A stretch of 64,000 bases of DNA from Amycolatopsis sp. (GCF_025464955.1 NZ_JAODNM010000105.1:1-64000), one strand, 5' to 3'; numbered from the stretch's first letter, positions 7,928 to 17,346 are shown. Translations and numbers: made by a program. Notes: generated from the sequence alone by a model not told the origin.

Positions 7928-8551
7928 ATGGACGTGCACGTCGTTGACCATCCGCTGGCCAAGGCCAGGCTTTCGACCATGCGCGACGCGCGCACGGACA
8001 GTGCGGCCTTCCGCGCCGCACTGCACGAACTGACCGTCATGCTCGTCTACGAAGCCACGCGCGACCTGCCGGTGATCACCGAGCGTATCCACACGCCGGT
8101 TGCGCGCACTGAGGGTTACGTCCTGGCCAGCCCGCCGCTGCTGGTGCCCGTCCTGCGCGCTGGGCTCGGCATGGCCGACGAGGCACACAAGCTGATCCCG
8201 GACGCGCAGATGGGTTTCGTCGGCCTCGCGCGCGACGAGGAGACACTCCAGCCGATCCCGTACCTCGAATCGCTGCCCGAATCGCTCGCCGGCCGGCCGG
8301 TGTTCGTCCTGGACCCGATGCTGGCCACGGGCGGTTCGATGGAGTACACGATCCGCCTGCTGACCGACCGCGGCGCCACCGACGTCACCGCCATCTGCGC
8401 ACTGGCCGCGCCCGAAGGCCTTGCCCACCTGGAGAAGACCGGCCTCCCGCTCCGCGTCGTCACCGCCAGCATCGACGAGCGCCTCAACGACTCGGGCTAC
8501 ATCGTGCCCGGCCTCGGCGACGCCGGCGACCGCCAGTACGGCCCTCGCTAG
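7928..8551 (+). CDS. upp: Uracil phosphoribosyltransferase
   Basis: Converts uracil and PRPP to UMP in pyrimidine salvage. The 207-residue length is the family norm. The PRPP-binding loop DPMLATGGS and the C-terminal uracil-binding block GDAGDRQYG are both present, as is the N-terminal DHPLAKARLSTMRD characteristic of Upp. ATG 7928 is preferred over an upstream in-frame ATG because it fits the family length and because TAACGT (7915-7920) stands exactly seven bases before it, predicting a leaderless transcript. With deoC and the purine phosphorylase at 31.5 kb it belongs to the nucleoside-salvage theme of the window. Confidence 0.96.
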   Translation: MDVHVVDHPLAKARLSTMRDARTDSAAFRAALHELTVMLVYEATRDLPVITERIHTPVARTEGYVLASPPLLVPVLRAGLGMADEAHKLIPDAQMGFVGLARDEETLQPIPYLESLPESLAGRPVFVLDPMLATGGSMEYTIRLLTDRGATDVTAICALAAPEGLAHLEKTGLPLRVVTASIDERLNDSGYIVPGLGDAGDRQYGPR

Positions 8552-8555
8552 CCCT

Positions 8556-8725
8556 AGCGGTGGGCGGAGAGGAAGCCGAGGATCGCACCGCCGTCGGACC
8601 CGGAGGACTTCGACGTGCCGACGTGGCCAGGTGACAAGTTCGAGCCGGTCGCGGACCACTTCAAGGACGCCGTCAACTTCTACGAGGTCAGCCGGGACGT
8701 CCAGCGGATGGACCGCAGGATTTGA
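8556..8725 (+). pseudogene. Debris of a lost gene between upp and merR
   Basis: The in-frame stretch ending at TGA 8723-8725 reads like the end of a real protein (TWPGDKFEPVADHF, then NFYEVSRDVQRMDRRI) for about 43 codons but has no start, RBS or upstream body. On the opposite strand the same area gives SDGGAILGFLSAHR followed by a stop, also resembling a protein C-terminus. I recognise neither family. The fragment's stop codon overlaps the -35 element of the merR promoter. Confidence 0.4.
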
Positions 8726-8759
8726 CCTGGAGTGCACTCCAGGTCGTAGGGTCGAATCC
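8722..8759 (+). promoter_or_regulatory. MerR-type promoter and operator
   Basis: -35 TTGACC (8722-8727) and -10 TAGGGT (8747-8752) are separated by 19 bases, the overlong spacer typical of MerR-controlled promoters. A perfect 22-bp palindrome with half-site GACCTGGAGTG fills the spacer (8724-8745). The ATG of merR is at 8760, seven bases after the -10, so the mRNA should be leaderless. Autoregulation and activation of the downstream reductases by the encoded MerR protein are inferred. Confidence 0.85.
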
Positions 8760-9161
8760 ATGAGCTACTCGATCGCGGAAGCGGCGCGACGCAGCGGGCT
8801 GTCGATCGACACCCTTCGCTACTACGAGCGCATCAGCCTGGTGGATCCACCCGCCAGGGACGCCGGCGGCCGCCGTGCCTACTCGGACGCGGACCTGACC
8901 TGGCTCGAATTCCTCACCAAACTGCGCACCACCGGTATGCCGATCAAGAGCATGCGCGAGTACGCCTCGTTGCGACGTCACGGCAACGCGAGCAGCGGCC
9001 GGCGCCGCGCCATCCTGGTCGAGCAGCGCCGGGCAGTCGCCGAGCGGATCGCCGAACTCCAGTCGTGTATGGCAATCCTCGACTACAAGATCACCAACTA
9101 CGAGCAGATCGAACGCAACTTGATCGGCACGAACCCGAGTGTGGAGGAAATTTCAGCGTGA
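8760..9161 (+). CDS. MerR-family transcriptional regulator
   Basis: A 133-residue regulator. The N-terminal winged helix is clear: YSIAEAARRSGLSIDTLRYY, ERISLVDPPARDAGGRRAYS, then DLTWLEFLTKLRTTGMPIKS. A dimerising coiled helix follows (residues about 85-120). There is no cysteine cluster for metal binding. Its stop overlaps the GTG of the following aldo-keto reductase by four bases (GTGA, 9158-9161), so it should sense a substrate or stress relevant to those reductases, such as an electrophile or aldehyde. The perfect palindrome within its own 19-bp promoter spacer is the expected binding site. Confidence 0.93.
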   Translation: MSYSIAEAARRSGLSIDTLRYYERISLVDPPARDAGGRRAYSDADLTWLEFLTKLRTTGMPIKSMREYASLRRHGNASSGRRRAILVEQRRAVAERIAELQSCMAILDYKITNYEQIERNLIGTNPSVEEISA

Positions 9162-10138
9162 ACACCACCCGCAAGCTGGGCGAATTGGAAGTCAGTGCAC
9201 AGGGCCTCGGCTGCATGGGGATGAGCCAGGCCTACGGCGTGCGCGACAACGACGAAGAGTCGATCGCGACCGTCCACCGCGCCCTCGAAATCGGCGTCAC
9301 CCTGCTGGACACCGCGAACGTCTACGGTTCGGGCAGCAACGAGGAGCTCGTCGGCCGGGCGATCGCGGGCAAGCGCGACCAGGTGACCCTGGCGACGAAG
9401 TTCGGCATCGTGTGGACCGACAGTGGAATGGACGCTCGTGGCGACGCCGCGTACGTCAAGCAGTGCTGCGACGAGTCGTTGAGCAGGCTGGGCGTCGATC
9501 ACATCGACCTCTACTACCAGCACCGCGTCGACCCGAACACGCCCGTCGAGGAGACCTGGGGTGCGCTGGCCGAACTCGCCGAGGCCGGAAAGATCCGGTA
9601 CGCGGGCATTTCCGAAGCCAGCGCGGCGTCCATCCGCCGTGCGCACGCCGTATTCCCGGTGACCGCGCTGCAGAGCGAGTGGTCGCTGTGGACGCGCGGT
9701 ATCGAGGACGAGGTCCTGCCGACCGTCCGCGAACTCGGGATCGGAGTGGTGCCGTTTTCCCCGCTGGGACGCGGTTTCCTGACCGGCAGCGTCACCTCGG
9801 CCGACGACCTGCCCGCCGACGACATGCGCCGCAACCTGCCGCGGTTCGCCGACGGGAACCTGGAGAAGAACTTCGCGATCGTCGCCGCACTGCGCGCGCT
9901 GGCGGAGGAAAAGGGCGTCACCGCGGGACAGCTGGCGCTGGCTTGGGTACAGCACCAGGGCGACGACGTCGTGGCGATCCCGGGTACCAAGCGGCGCAAG
10001 TACCTTGAGGAGAACTGGGCGTCCGTCGGGATTGAACTGTCCAAAGAGGACATCGCGAAGATCGAAGAGGTAGCGTCGGCCGACAAGGTCGCGGGTGGTC
10101 GTTACCCGGAGCACCTCGCTCGCGCCGCCGGTAAGTAG
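9158..10138 (+). CDS. Aldo/keto reductase (first of tandem pair)
   Basis: A 326-residue NADPH-dependent reductase of the AKR13/YajO-like type. AKR signatures: GLGCMGMSQ, catalytic Asp/Tyr in DTANVYGSGSNEELVG, Lys in ATKFGI, His in YYQHRVD, and the C-terminal cofactor-binding block PGTKRRKYLEEN. The GTG at 9158 is preceded by GGAGGAA (9144-9150) and overlaps the merR stop by four bases. It is closely similar to the next gene along its whole length, so the two arose by tandem duplication. The substrate is unknown; the MerR partner suggests inducible aldehyde or quinone detoxification. Confidence 0.93.
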   Translation: MNTTRKLGELEVSAQGLGCMGMSQAYGVRDNDEESIATVHRALEIGVTLLDTANVYGSGSNEELVGRAIAGKRDQVTLATKFGIVWTDSGMDARGDAAYVKQCCDESLSRLGVDHIDLYYQHRVDPNTPVEETWGALAELAEAGKIRYAGISEASAASIRRAHAVFPVTALQSEWSLWTRGIEDEVLPTVRELGIGVVPFSPLGRGFLTGSVTSADDLPADDMRRNLPRFADGNLEKNFAIVAALRALAEEKGVTAGQLALAWVQHQGDDVVAIPGTKRRKYLEENWASVGIELSKEDIAKIEEVASADKVAGGRYPEHLARAAGK

Positions 10139-10163
10139 ACATTCCAAGAGGAAGAAGAAGCTG

Positions 10164-11165
<1,002 letters not shown>

Positions 11166-11169
11166 GACT

Positions 11170-11237
11170 CGTGAGCGTTCCGGCCGGTAACTGTGCCCTG
11201 CGGGACACCCGCACCCGGGCGGGCCGGAACGCTCACG
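11170..11237. terminator. Family A palindrome, strong hairpin
   Basis: A perfect 16-bp stem: CGTGAGCGTTCCGGCC (11170-11185) with its complement at 11222-11237, and a 36-base loop that can itself fold. It lies five bases after the stop of the second aldo/keto reductase. No U-tract. It is the clearest member of repeat family A. Confidence 0.7.
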
Positions 11238-11344
11238 ACCCCATGGTGACTTTCCGTAGTCTCTCGGCCGCTCTGAGGAATTCCTGAGATTCGCCCGGCA
11301 GGCTGACGGCGCTCATCCGAGTGCTGCCGGACGCGGAGGTCATC

Positions 11345-12910
11345 TTGTCGGAAAACGCCCCTGAAAACGTGCTGGACTACCTGGTCATCGGGGCCGGACC
11401 GGCCGGGCTGCAACTGGGGTACTTCCTGGACCGAGCCGGGCACGACTACCTCCTGCTCGAGGCCGGCTCGGCGCCGGGCACCTTCTTCGAGACCTTCCCG
11501 CGCCACCGCACGCTGATCTCGGTCAACAAGGTCCACACCGGCTGGGACGACCCGGAGCTCAACCTCCGGATGGACTGGAACTCGCTGCTGTCGGACGACC
11601 CCGACCTGCTCTTCACCCGGTATACCGACAAGTTCCTGCCGGACGCCCCGGTGCTGGTGCGCTACCTCGCCGACTTCACCGCCAAGCACGCGCTGAAGGT
11701 CCGCTACAACACCCGCGTCGAGCGCATCAGCCGCGAAGACGTCTTCGTTGTCACTGACAGCGATGGTGGTCAATATCGTGCGCGGCAGCTCGTCGTCGCC
11801 ACCGGCGTGACCAAGCCCAACACGCCGGACGTCCCCGGCATCGAGCTCGCCACCGACTACGCCGACGTCTCCGTCGACCCTGCCGACTTCACGAACCAGC
11901 GAGTTCTGGTGGTGGGCAAGGGGAACTCGGCGTTCGAGACCGCGGACAACCTGATCGCGTCGGCCGCCGTCGTCCACGTCGGCGGCCCGAGCTCGCTGCG
12001 GCTGGCGTGGAAGACGCACTTCGTCGGCCACCTGCGTGCGCCGAACAACAACATCCTCGACACCTACCAGCTGAAACTTCAGCACGCGATCCTCGACGGC
12101 GCGATCAAGAAGATCGAGCGTGACGAACAGGGCTACGTCGTCACGTACAGCTTCTCCCGTGCGAACGAGGTCATCAAGAAGCTGCGGTACGACCACGTCA
12201 TCCTGTGTACCGGGTTCCGTTTCGACGCCTCGATCTTCGACGAGTCCTGCCGCCCGGAACTGACGATCAACGACCGTTTCCCGGCGCAGACGTCTTCGTG
12301 GGAATCGGTGAACGTTCCCGGTCTTTACTTCGCCGGCACGATCACCCAGGTCCGCGACTTCAAGAAGTGCACCAGCGCGTTCATTCACGGTTTCCGTTAC
12401 GGCGTCAAGGCACTACACAAGATGCTCGAGGAGCGCTACCACGGAAAAACCTGGCCGCACACCGAGGTCGCCCCCGACGTACGTGCGCTCACCGACTCCG
12501 TGATCACGCGCATCAACCGCACTTCGGCGCTCTACCAGCAGTTCGGTTTCCTCGCCGACTTGCTCGTCGTGGACGAGGAATCCGCGCGCTACTACGAAGA
12601 AGTTCCGGTCGGCTACTTCGCGGACAGCGACTTCTCCCAGGCCGAGAACGCCTTTGTCATCACGCTCGACTACGGCCCGGACCACGACAAGGTCGACCCG
12701 TTCGACATCACCGTCCGCCGCGCCAGCCAGGACGTCGCGAACGACACCGGTGAGGGGCACTACCTGCACCCGATCGTCCGGCACTACCAGCGCGGCGAAC
12801 TCGTCGCGTCCCACCACATCACCGAGAACCTCGAAAACGAGTGGGACCGCGAAAACCACGTCGAACCGCTCGCGCAGTTCCTGCAGAAGCAACTTCCCCT
12901 CGGGGTCTGA
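11345..12910 (+). CDS. FAD-dependent NAD(P)-binding oxidoreductase (FOXRED2 / flavin-monooxygenase-like)
   Basis: A protein of about 521 residues. It has an N-terminal FAD site (LVIGAGPAGLQLGYFLDRAG), an internal NADPH site (VLVVGKGNSAFETADNL) and the ATG-like motif VVATGVTKPNTP, the layout of class B flavin monooxygenases. Overall flow (GTFFETFPRHRTLISVNK, HTGWDDPELNLR) resembles FOXRED2/ERFAD-type proteins. TTG 11345 is the best start because GGAGGT (11335-11340) lies five bases before it; GTG 11321 is the alternative. It is first of four coupled genes, ten bases ahead of an FMN hydroxy-acid oxidase. It probably performs a tailoring oxidation; the substrate is unknown. Confidence 0.85.
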   Translation: MSENAPENVLDYLVIGAGPAGLQLGYFLDRAGHDYLLLEAGSAPGTFFETFPRHRTLISVNKVHTGWDDPELNLRMDWNSLLSDDPDLLFTRYTDKFLPDAPVLVRYLADFTAKHALKVRYNTRVERISREDVFVVTDSDGGQYRARQLVVATGVTKPNTPDVPGIELATDYADVSVDPADFTNQRVLVVGKGNSAFETADNLIASAAVVHVGGPSSLRLAWKTHFVGHLRAPNNNILDTYQLKLQHAILDGAIKKIERDEQGYVVTYSFSRANEVIKKLRYDHVILCTGFRFDASIFDESCRPELTINDRFPAQTSSWESVNVPGLYFAGTITQVRDFKKCTSAFIHGFRYGVKALHKMLEERYHGKTWPHTEVAPDVRALTDSVITRINRTSALYQQFGFLADLLVVDEESARYYEEVPVGYFADSDFSQAENAFVITLDYGPDHDKVDPFDITVRRASQDVANDTGEGHYLHPIVRHYQRGELVASHHITENLENEWDRENHVEPLAQFLQKQLPLGV

Positions 12911-12920
12911 GGAATCCGTC

Positions 12921-13979
12921 ATGCAAACCATCGCGGAGTTCGAAGCGGCGGCCAGGGAAAAGCTTGACCCGGTGTACTACGACTTCTTCGCGGGTGCCGC
13001 CCGCGACGAGATCACCATGCGGGCCAACGAAGAATCCTTCCAGCGGCGATGGTTGCTGCCCAGGGTCCTGCGCGGCAGCGACAAGCGGGAACTCGGCGTG
13101 ACGTTGTTCGGACGGCCGGTGTCGATGCCGATCCTGTTGTCCCCAACGGCTTTCCACCGGATCGCACACCCCGAAGGCGAGCGGGCGACGGCGCGCGCGG
13201 CAGCGCTGGCCGGCACGATCATGATCGTCAGCATGGCCGCGACGACAGCGGTCGGTGACGTCGTCACGGCTGCGCGCGAAGCCGTCCAGGGTGGCGATCC
13301 GACGTTGTGGTTCCAGCTGTACCTGCAGCCGGACCTGGCGTTTTCCGAGGCCATCGTGCGCCGGGCGGAGGATGCGGGCGTCCACGCGCTGGTGGTCACT
13401 GTGGACTCGCCGGTGTTCGGCAGGCGGGAACGCGACGACCGCAACAACTTCCACGAACTGCCGGCCGGCATGTTCGTCGAGAACCTGCGAGACGACCACG
13501 CCGGGACCCCGCGGGACATCGTGATGTCGGCCGAACTGTCTTGGCAGCACATCGATTGGCTGCGCGGGCTGACCTCGCTGCCGATCGTCCTCAAAGGAGT
13601 GCTGCATCCCGAGGACGCCCGGATCGCGGTAAGCCGCGGTGTCGACGGGCTGCTCGTGTCCAACCACGGCGGCCGGCAGCTGGACACCGTGCCGGCCACG
13701 ATCGACGCGCTGCCCGAGCTCGTCGAGGCGGTCGGCGGGCAGCTTCCACTCATCCTCGACGGCGGTGTCCGGCGCGGGACCGACGTCGTCAAAGCGCTCG
13801 CCCTCGGCGCGACCGCGGTCGGCATCGGCAGGCCGGTGATGTGGGGCCTGGCCGCGGCCGGCCAGGACGGCGTGTCGCAGGTACTTGAGCTGCTGCGCGA
13901 GGAGTTCGACCACGCGCTCGCGTTGTGTGGCGGGAGCACCCCGCGCGATCTCACCGCCGACCTGATCAGGACGTACTGA
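12921..13979 (+). CDS. FMN-dependent alpha-hydroxy-acid oxidase/dehydrogenase
   Basis: A 352-residue TIM-barrel flavoenzyme of the lactate oxidase / glycolate oxidase / LldD family. Visible features: YYDFFAGAARDEIT, the FMN-proximal PILLSPTAFHRIAHPEGE, LWFQLYLQP, VTVDSPVFGRRERDDRN, the catalytic lysine in PIVLKGVLHPEDA, the catalytic His and Arg in SNHGGRQLD, and the phosphate-binding DGGVRRGTDVVKALALGA and GIGRPVMWGL. It oxidises a 2-hydroxy acid to the 2-oxo acid with O2 or another acceptor. It starts ten bases after the FAD enzyme and shares one base with the P450 start. Context suggests a role in a specialised oxidative pathway rather than plain lactate use. Confidence 0.92.
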   Translation: MQTIAEFEAAAREKLDPVYYDFFAGAARDEITMRANEESFQRRWLLPRVLRGSDKRELGVTLFGRPVSMPILLSPTAFHRIAHPEGERATARAAALAGTIMIVSMAATTAVGDVVTAAREAVQGGDPTLWFQLYLQPDLAFSEAIVRRAEDAGVHALVVTVDSPVFGRRERDDRNNFHELPAGMFVENLRDDHAGTPRDIVMSAELSWQHIDWLRGLTSLPIVLKGVLHPEDARIAVSRGVDGLLVSNHGGRQLDTVPATIDALPELVEAVGGQLPLILDGGVRRGTDVVKALALGATAVGIGRPVMWGLAAAGQDGVSQVLELLREEFDHALALCGGSTPRDLTADLIRTY

Positions 13980-15319
13980 TGACCGTCAAACGCCTTCTGC
14001 TGCTCGGGGTACTGGGATTGCTCGCCAGCCTTCCGTCCTGGCTGCCGGACCGGGTGGTCGCGTTGCGCGGCAAGATCTTCGCGCGAGTCAACGGCGACGA
14101 AGGCCTGCCGATCCCGGGCGACAAGGTCGGGCTCGAGGATTTCCGGCGGGTCTACGCCGACCCCGCGGCCAACGGGCGCAGCAAAGGCGCGGCGCTGTCG
14201 GACCTGTTCTGGTACTGGCTCGCGCCCGGCCCGGAAGTCCACCAGGAACACCTCGAAGCCGGCCCGCGCTACGACGAAGTCGCCAAGACCACCCGCCACA
14301 TCCTGGTCAGGAGCAAGGGCGAATCCGAGGACATGACCGCGCGGGCCACTCGTCATGTCCTTGACGAACTCCACGTGGGCGACCGGAAACTCATCCGGCT
14401 GCGTGACGAGATGATGCCGATCTGGGCCGAGCTGTACTACGAGCTGGTATTCGACGAGCCGTGTCCGCCCGACGCGCGCAAACTCATCGTGGACAACGCC
14501 GACGACGTCGTCACCGCGTTGAAATGCGTACGCCCCAGGCATATGCGCAAGCGCCACAAGCTCACGCGATACCTGCTCGGCAGACTCGACGACGTCCCGT
14601 ACCCGCTGCCGAGCAGTCTGTCCACAAAGGAGAAGGCGTACTACCTCCAGGGCGCGTTCTTCAACACGGCCGTCGTGCAGATGTCCGAGGCGATGGCGCA
14701 CCTGCTGATGACCATCGCGCAGCATCCCGAGGTGCAGCAACGCCTGGTCGCCAACCCGGACGACGACGCGTACCTCGACGCGGTGATCGACGAGACGTTC
14801 CGCGCCTTCCCGCTGTTCGGCATCGCGCACCGGATCGCGACCGGCGACATCGAACTCGGTCATTCGACGATCCCCGCCGGAACCGTGCTGTGCTTCAGCT
14901 ACCCGGACTACCACCGCGAAGGCTACGACCACACCGAGCGGTTCGATCCGGACCGCTGGCAACATCGCTCGGCCAAGGATTCCCCGTTCATCCCCTTCGG
15001 TGTCACCCAAAACCGGGCCTGCCCGGCGCGTGGCCTCGCGCCGGTGACCATGCGCATCGTCGCGCGGGAGATGTTGCGGCGCTTCGAGCTTTCGTCTTCG
15101 GTCGTGCACACGAGGTCCATGCCGAACCGCGGCCCGTGCCTGCTCGTCCCTCGTGGCTCGACGAGTCCACAACGGACTGTGCTGGCGTGGCTCCGGCTCC
15201 GGGACCGCTGGGAAGATGTCTGGCGCAGCCTCGCGCAACTGGTCTTCGGCACATACATGGTCATCGACGCACGCCACAAACGTTTGTGTGAAACCTATTT
15301 CGCAGAGGAGACGCGATGA
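13979..15319 (+). CDS. Cytochrome P450 with N-terminal membrane anchor
   Basis: A 446-residue heme monooxygenase. ExxR is present as E272-TF-R275, and the heme-ligand loop is FIPFGVTQNRACPARG with Cys348 as thiolate ligand; the usual FxxGxxxCxG ends in Ala here. Residues about 5-22 (RLLLLGVLGLLASLPSWLP) form a hydrophobic segment, uncommon in bacterial P450s, which suggests membrane attachment. The I-helix (YYLQGAFFNTAVVQMSEAMA) lacks the standard A/GGxDT; the Thr sits in FFNTAV. The C-terminus extends about 80 residues past the Cys. ATG 13979 overlaps the oxidase stop by one base, and its own stop overlaps the antiporter start by four. Confidence 0.85.
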   Translation: MTVKRLLLLGVLGLLASLPSWLPDRVVALRGKIFARVNGDEGLPIPGDKVGLEDFRRVYADPAANGRSKGAALSDLFWYWLAPGPEVHQEHLEAGPRYDEVAKTTRHILVRSKGESEDMTARATRHVLDELHVGDRKLIRLRDEMMPIWAELYYELVFDEPCPPDARKLIVDNADDVVTALKCVRPRHMRKRHKLTRYLLGRLDDVPYPLPSSLSTKEKAYYLQGAFFNTAVVQMSEAMAHLLMTIAQHPEVQQRLVANPDDDAYLDAVIDETFRAFPLFGIAHRIATGDIELGHSTIPAGTVLCFSYPDYHREGYDHTERFDPDRWQHRSAKDSPFIPFGVTQNRACPARGLAPVTMRIVAREMLRRFELSSSVVHTRSMPNRGPCLLVPRGSTSPQRTVLAWLRLRDRWEDVWRSLAQLVFGTYMVIDARHKRLCETYFAEETR

Positions 15320-16596
15320 CCGCGACCCAGGCCGCACCGGCGTTCTTCCTGGCGGTGGTGGTGATCCTGCTGGTCTGCCGGCTGGTGTCCGCGGCGGGCA
15401 TCCGCTTCGGCCAGCCGCCGGTGGTCGGCGAGATGATCGCCGGTGTCCTACTGGGACCGTCGCTGCTCGGCCTGGTCGCGCCGGGCCTGCAGACGGCGCT
15501 GTTCCCCGACACCGTCCGCACGCTGCTCTACCTGGGTGGTCAGATCGGGCTCGTCGTGTTCATGTTCGGCGCCGGGTACGAGTTCAGCGTGAAGTCCGTC
15601 CGCGGCTCGGCGCGTTCGGTCGGGACCATTTCACTGGCCGGGACCGTGGTCCCGCTGGTACTCGGCGCCGCGGTGGCCGTGTTCGGGAACAGTTGGACAC
15701 CGGTGTTCAAGGCCGGGGTGTCGCCGCTGGTTTCCGCGTCCTTCGTCGGCGTCGCGATGGCGATCACGGCGTTCCCGATGCTCGCCAGGATCATCACCGA
15801 GCGAGGACTCGGCAAGACCCGGTTCGGTTCGCTCGCGTTGGCCTGCGGGGCCCTCGACGACGTGCTCGCCTGGATCCTGCTCGCGGTGGTGCTCGGGATG
15901 CACGCAGGCTCGCCCAGGCCGGTGCTGATCGCGGTCCTGGGGGCCGCGTTGTTCGCGCTGGTGCTTGCCACGGTCGGGAGGCGGCTGCTGAGCGCGGTGA
16001 CGGCCAGTCCCCGCGTCAACGCCGACCAGCGGCTGCTGGTCACCGTCGCGGTGCTGTTCGCGGCGGCGTGGTTCACCGACATCATCGGTCTCTACGCGGT
16101 GTTCGGAGCGTTCTGCGTCGGGATCGCCTTCCCTCGTTCCGAGGGTTCGGAAAAGATCCTGGCGAAGATCATGCCGATCGGGCGGATCGTGTTCCTGCCG
16201 CTGTTTTTCACCTACTCGGGCCTGAACACCCGGTTCGCCCTGCTCGCCGACCCGAAACTGCTGCTGTTCACCGGGCTCTGCGTAGTCGTCGCGATCATCG
16301 GCAAGTTCGGCGCGTGCTGGGCCGCGGCGCGGGCGATGGGGGAGCCGCAGCCGATCGCCGTGCGGGTCGGGGCGCTGATCAACGCCCGCGGCCTGATGCA
16401 GCTGATCGCGTTGAACGTCGGCCTGCAGGCCGGGATCGTGTCCAGCGAGCTGTTCACCGTGCTGGTGGTGGTCGCGCTGGTCACCACGATCATGACCGCG
16501 CCCGTTTTGTCCTGGTTGGACCGGCGCGATGCCCGGCGAGGTGTCGATTCGGGTGAGGTTGCGGCACTGACCGCGCCACAAGTGGCCGAAATATGA
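15316..16596 (+). CDS. Cation:proton antiporter (CPA2/Kef-type)
   Basis: A 426-residue integral membrane protein with about 12 hydrophobic segments. The N-terminal block PPVVGEMIAGVLLGPSLLG is the CPA2 signature, and ALACGALDDVLAWILLAVVL contains the DD pair expected in the ion-binding helices. There is no C-terminal TrkA-N domain, so it is not a full KefB/KefC. It exchanges Na+ or K+ for H+ across the membrane. Its ATG overlaps the P450 stop (ATGA), making it the last gene of the four-gene redox operon; similar antiporters occur in some tailoring or toxic-product clusters. It may instead adjust pH or export a charged product. Confidence 0.9.
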   Translation: MTATQAAPAFFLAVVVILLVCRLVSAAGIRFGQPPVVGEMIAGVLLGPSLLGLVAPGLQTALFPDTVRTLLYLGGQIGLVVFMFGAGYEFSVKSVRGSARSVGTISLAGTVVPLVLGAAVAVFGNSWTPVFKAGVSPLVSASFVGVAMAITAFPMLARIITERGLGKTRFGSLALACGALDDVLAWILLAVVLGMHAGSPRPVLIAVLGAALFALVLATVGRRLLSAVTASPRVNADQRLLVTVAVLFAAAWFTDIIGLYAVFGAFCVGIAFPRSEGSEKILAKIMPIGRIVFLPLFFTYSGLNTRFALLADPKLLLFTGLCVVVAIIGKFGACWAAARAMGEPQPIAVRVGALINARGLMQLIALNVGLQAGIVSSELFTVLVVVALVTTIMTAPVLSWLDRRDARRGVDSGEVAALTAPQVAEI

Positions 16597-16662
16597 GCAC
16601 TTTGCGAGTTTCATGAGAAATCGACTAGGTGAATTCTCAACATTTACTGTCAGTATGGGGTT

Positions 16663-17346
16663 GTGCACGATTGGGGTACCTCGACTGGCGGACTCCGGCT
16701 ACTCCTCGTCGAGGATGACACCGAGCTCGCCAGCATGCTCGCCGAGCTGTTCACGGACGAGGGATACCAGATCGACCTCGCCCATGATGGTCAACGCGGT
16801 CTGCACCTCGGGCTCACCGGGCAGTACGACGTGATGGTCATCGACCGGCGGCTCCCCGCGATGGACGGCCTTGAGCTGCTCACGCGCTTGCGCCGCAAGG
16901 GCGTCACCACGCGGGTGCTGGTGCTCAGCGCGCTCGGCGAGTCGGCGGACCGGGTCGTCGGGCTCGACGCCGGCGCCGACGACTACCTGGTTAAGCCGTT
17001 CGAGATGGACGAGCTGCTGGCCAGGATCCGGGCGTTGGCACGACGACATCTGGAGGACGCGGAGTCGCTGCCGCTGGGCGTCGCGAGCCTCGACCTGCTG
17101 CGGCATGAGGTCGTGCTGCCAAGGGGACAGCGGATCACGTTGTCCGGCCGGGAGTTCGAGCTGCTGCGCACGCTTGCGCTGCGGCCGAAGGCGATCCATC
17201 CGCGGTCGGCGTTGCGCACCAACGTGTTCGCCGACTCGACCGGCGAGTCGATCGTCGACACGTATGTCTACTACCTTCGGCGCAAGCTGGGCCGCGGTGT
17301 GGTGCGGACGGTGCACGGCCTGGGGTACCAGATCGGCGTGCTGTGA
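16663..17346 (+). CDS. OmpR/PhoB-type response regulator
   Basis: A 227-residue DNA-binding regulator. The receiver domain has acidic pocket residues in LLLVEDD, phospho-acceptor Asp61 in VMVIDRRLPAMDG, and the conserved Lys in DDYLVKPFEMDEL. The C-terminal winged helix runs LSGREFELLRTLAL to VDTYVYYLRRKLG. It starts at GTG 16663. Its stop overlaps the kinase start by four bases (GTGA), so the two form a two-component system. It follows the redox operon by 66 bases, where TGAGAA and TTCTCA form a possible half-site pair (near 16613-16638), but the cluster may be independent. Confidence 0.93.
   Translation: MHDWGTSTGGLRLLLVEDDTELASMLAELFTDEGYQIDLAHDGQRGLHLGLTGQYDVMVIDRRLPAMDGLELLTRLRRKGVTTRVLVLSALGESADRVVGLDAGADDYLVKPFEMDELLARIRALARRHLEDAESLPLGVASLDLLRHEVVLPRGQRITLSGREFELLRTLALRPKAIHPRSALRTNVFADSTGESIVDTYVYYLRRKLGRGVVRTVHGLGYQIGVL

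Noticed and set aside
12977..15337. A 786-codon open frame on the minus strand opposite the hydroxy-acid oxidase and P450 genes
   Set aside because: It is the antisense shadow of two clear enzyme genes in high-GC DNA; its composition (Arg/His/Val-rich, no domain) is typical of such frames.
15153..16556. 467-codon plus-strand frame overlapping the antiporter
   Set aside because: It is frame-shifted across the real antiporter gene and is rich in Arg/Gly without any domain.
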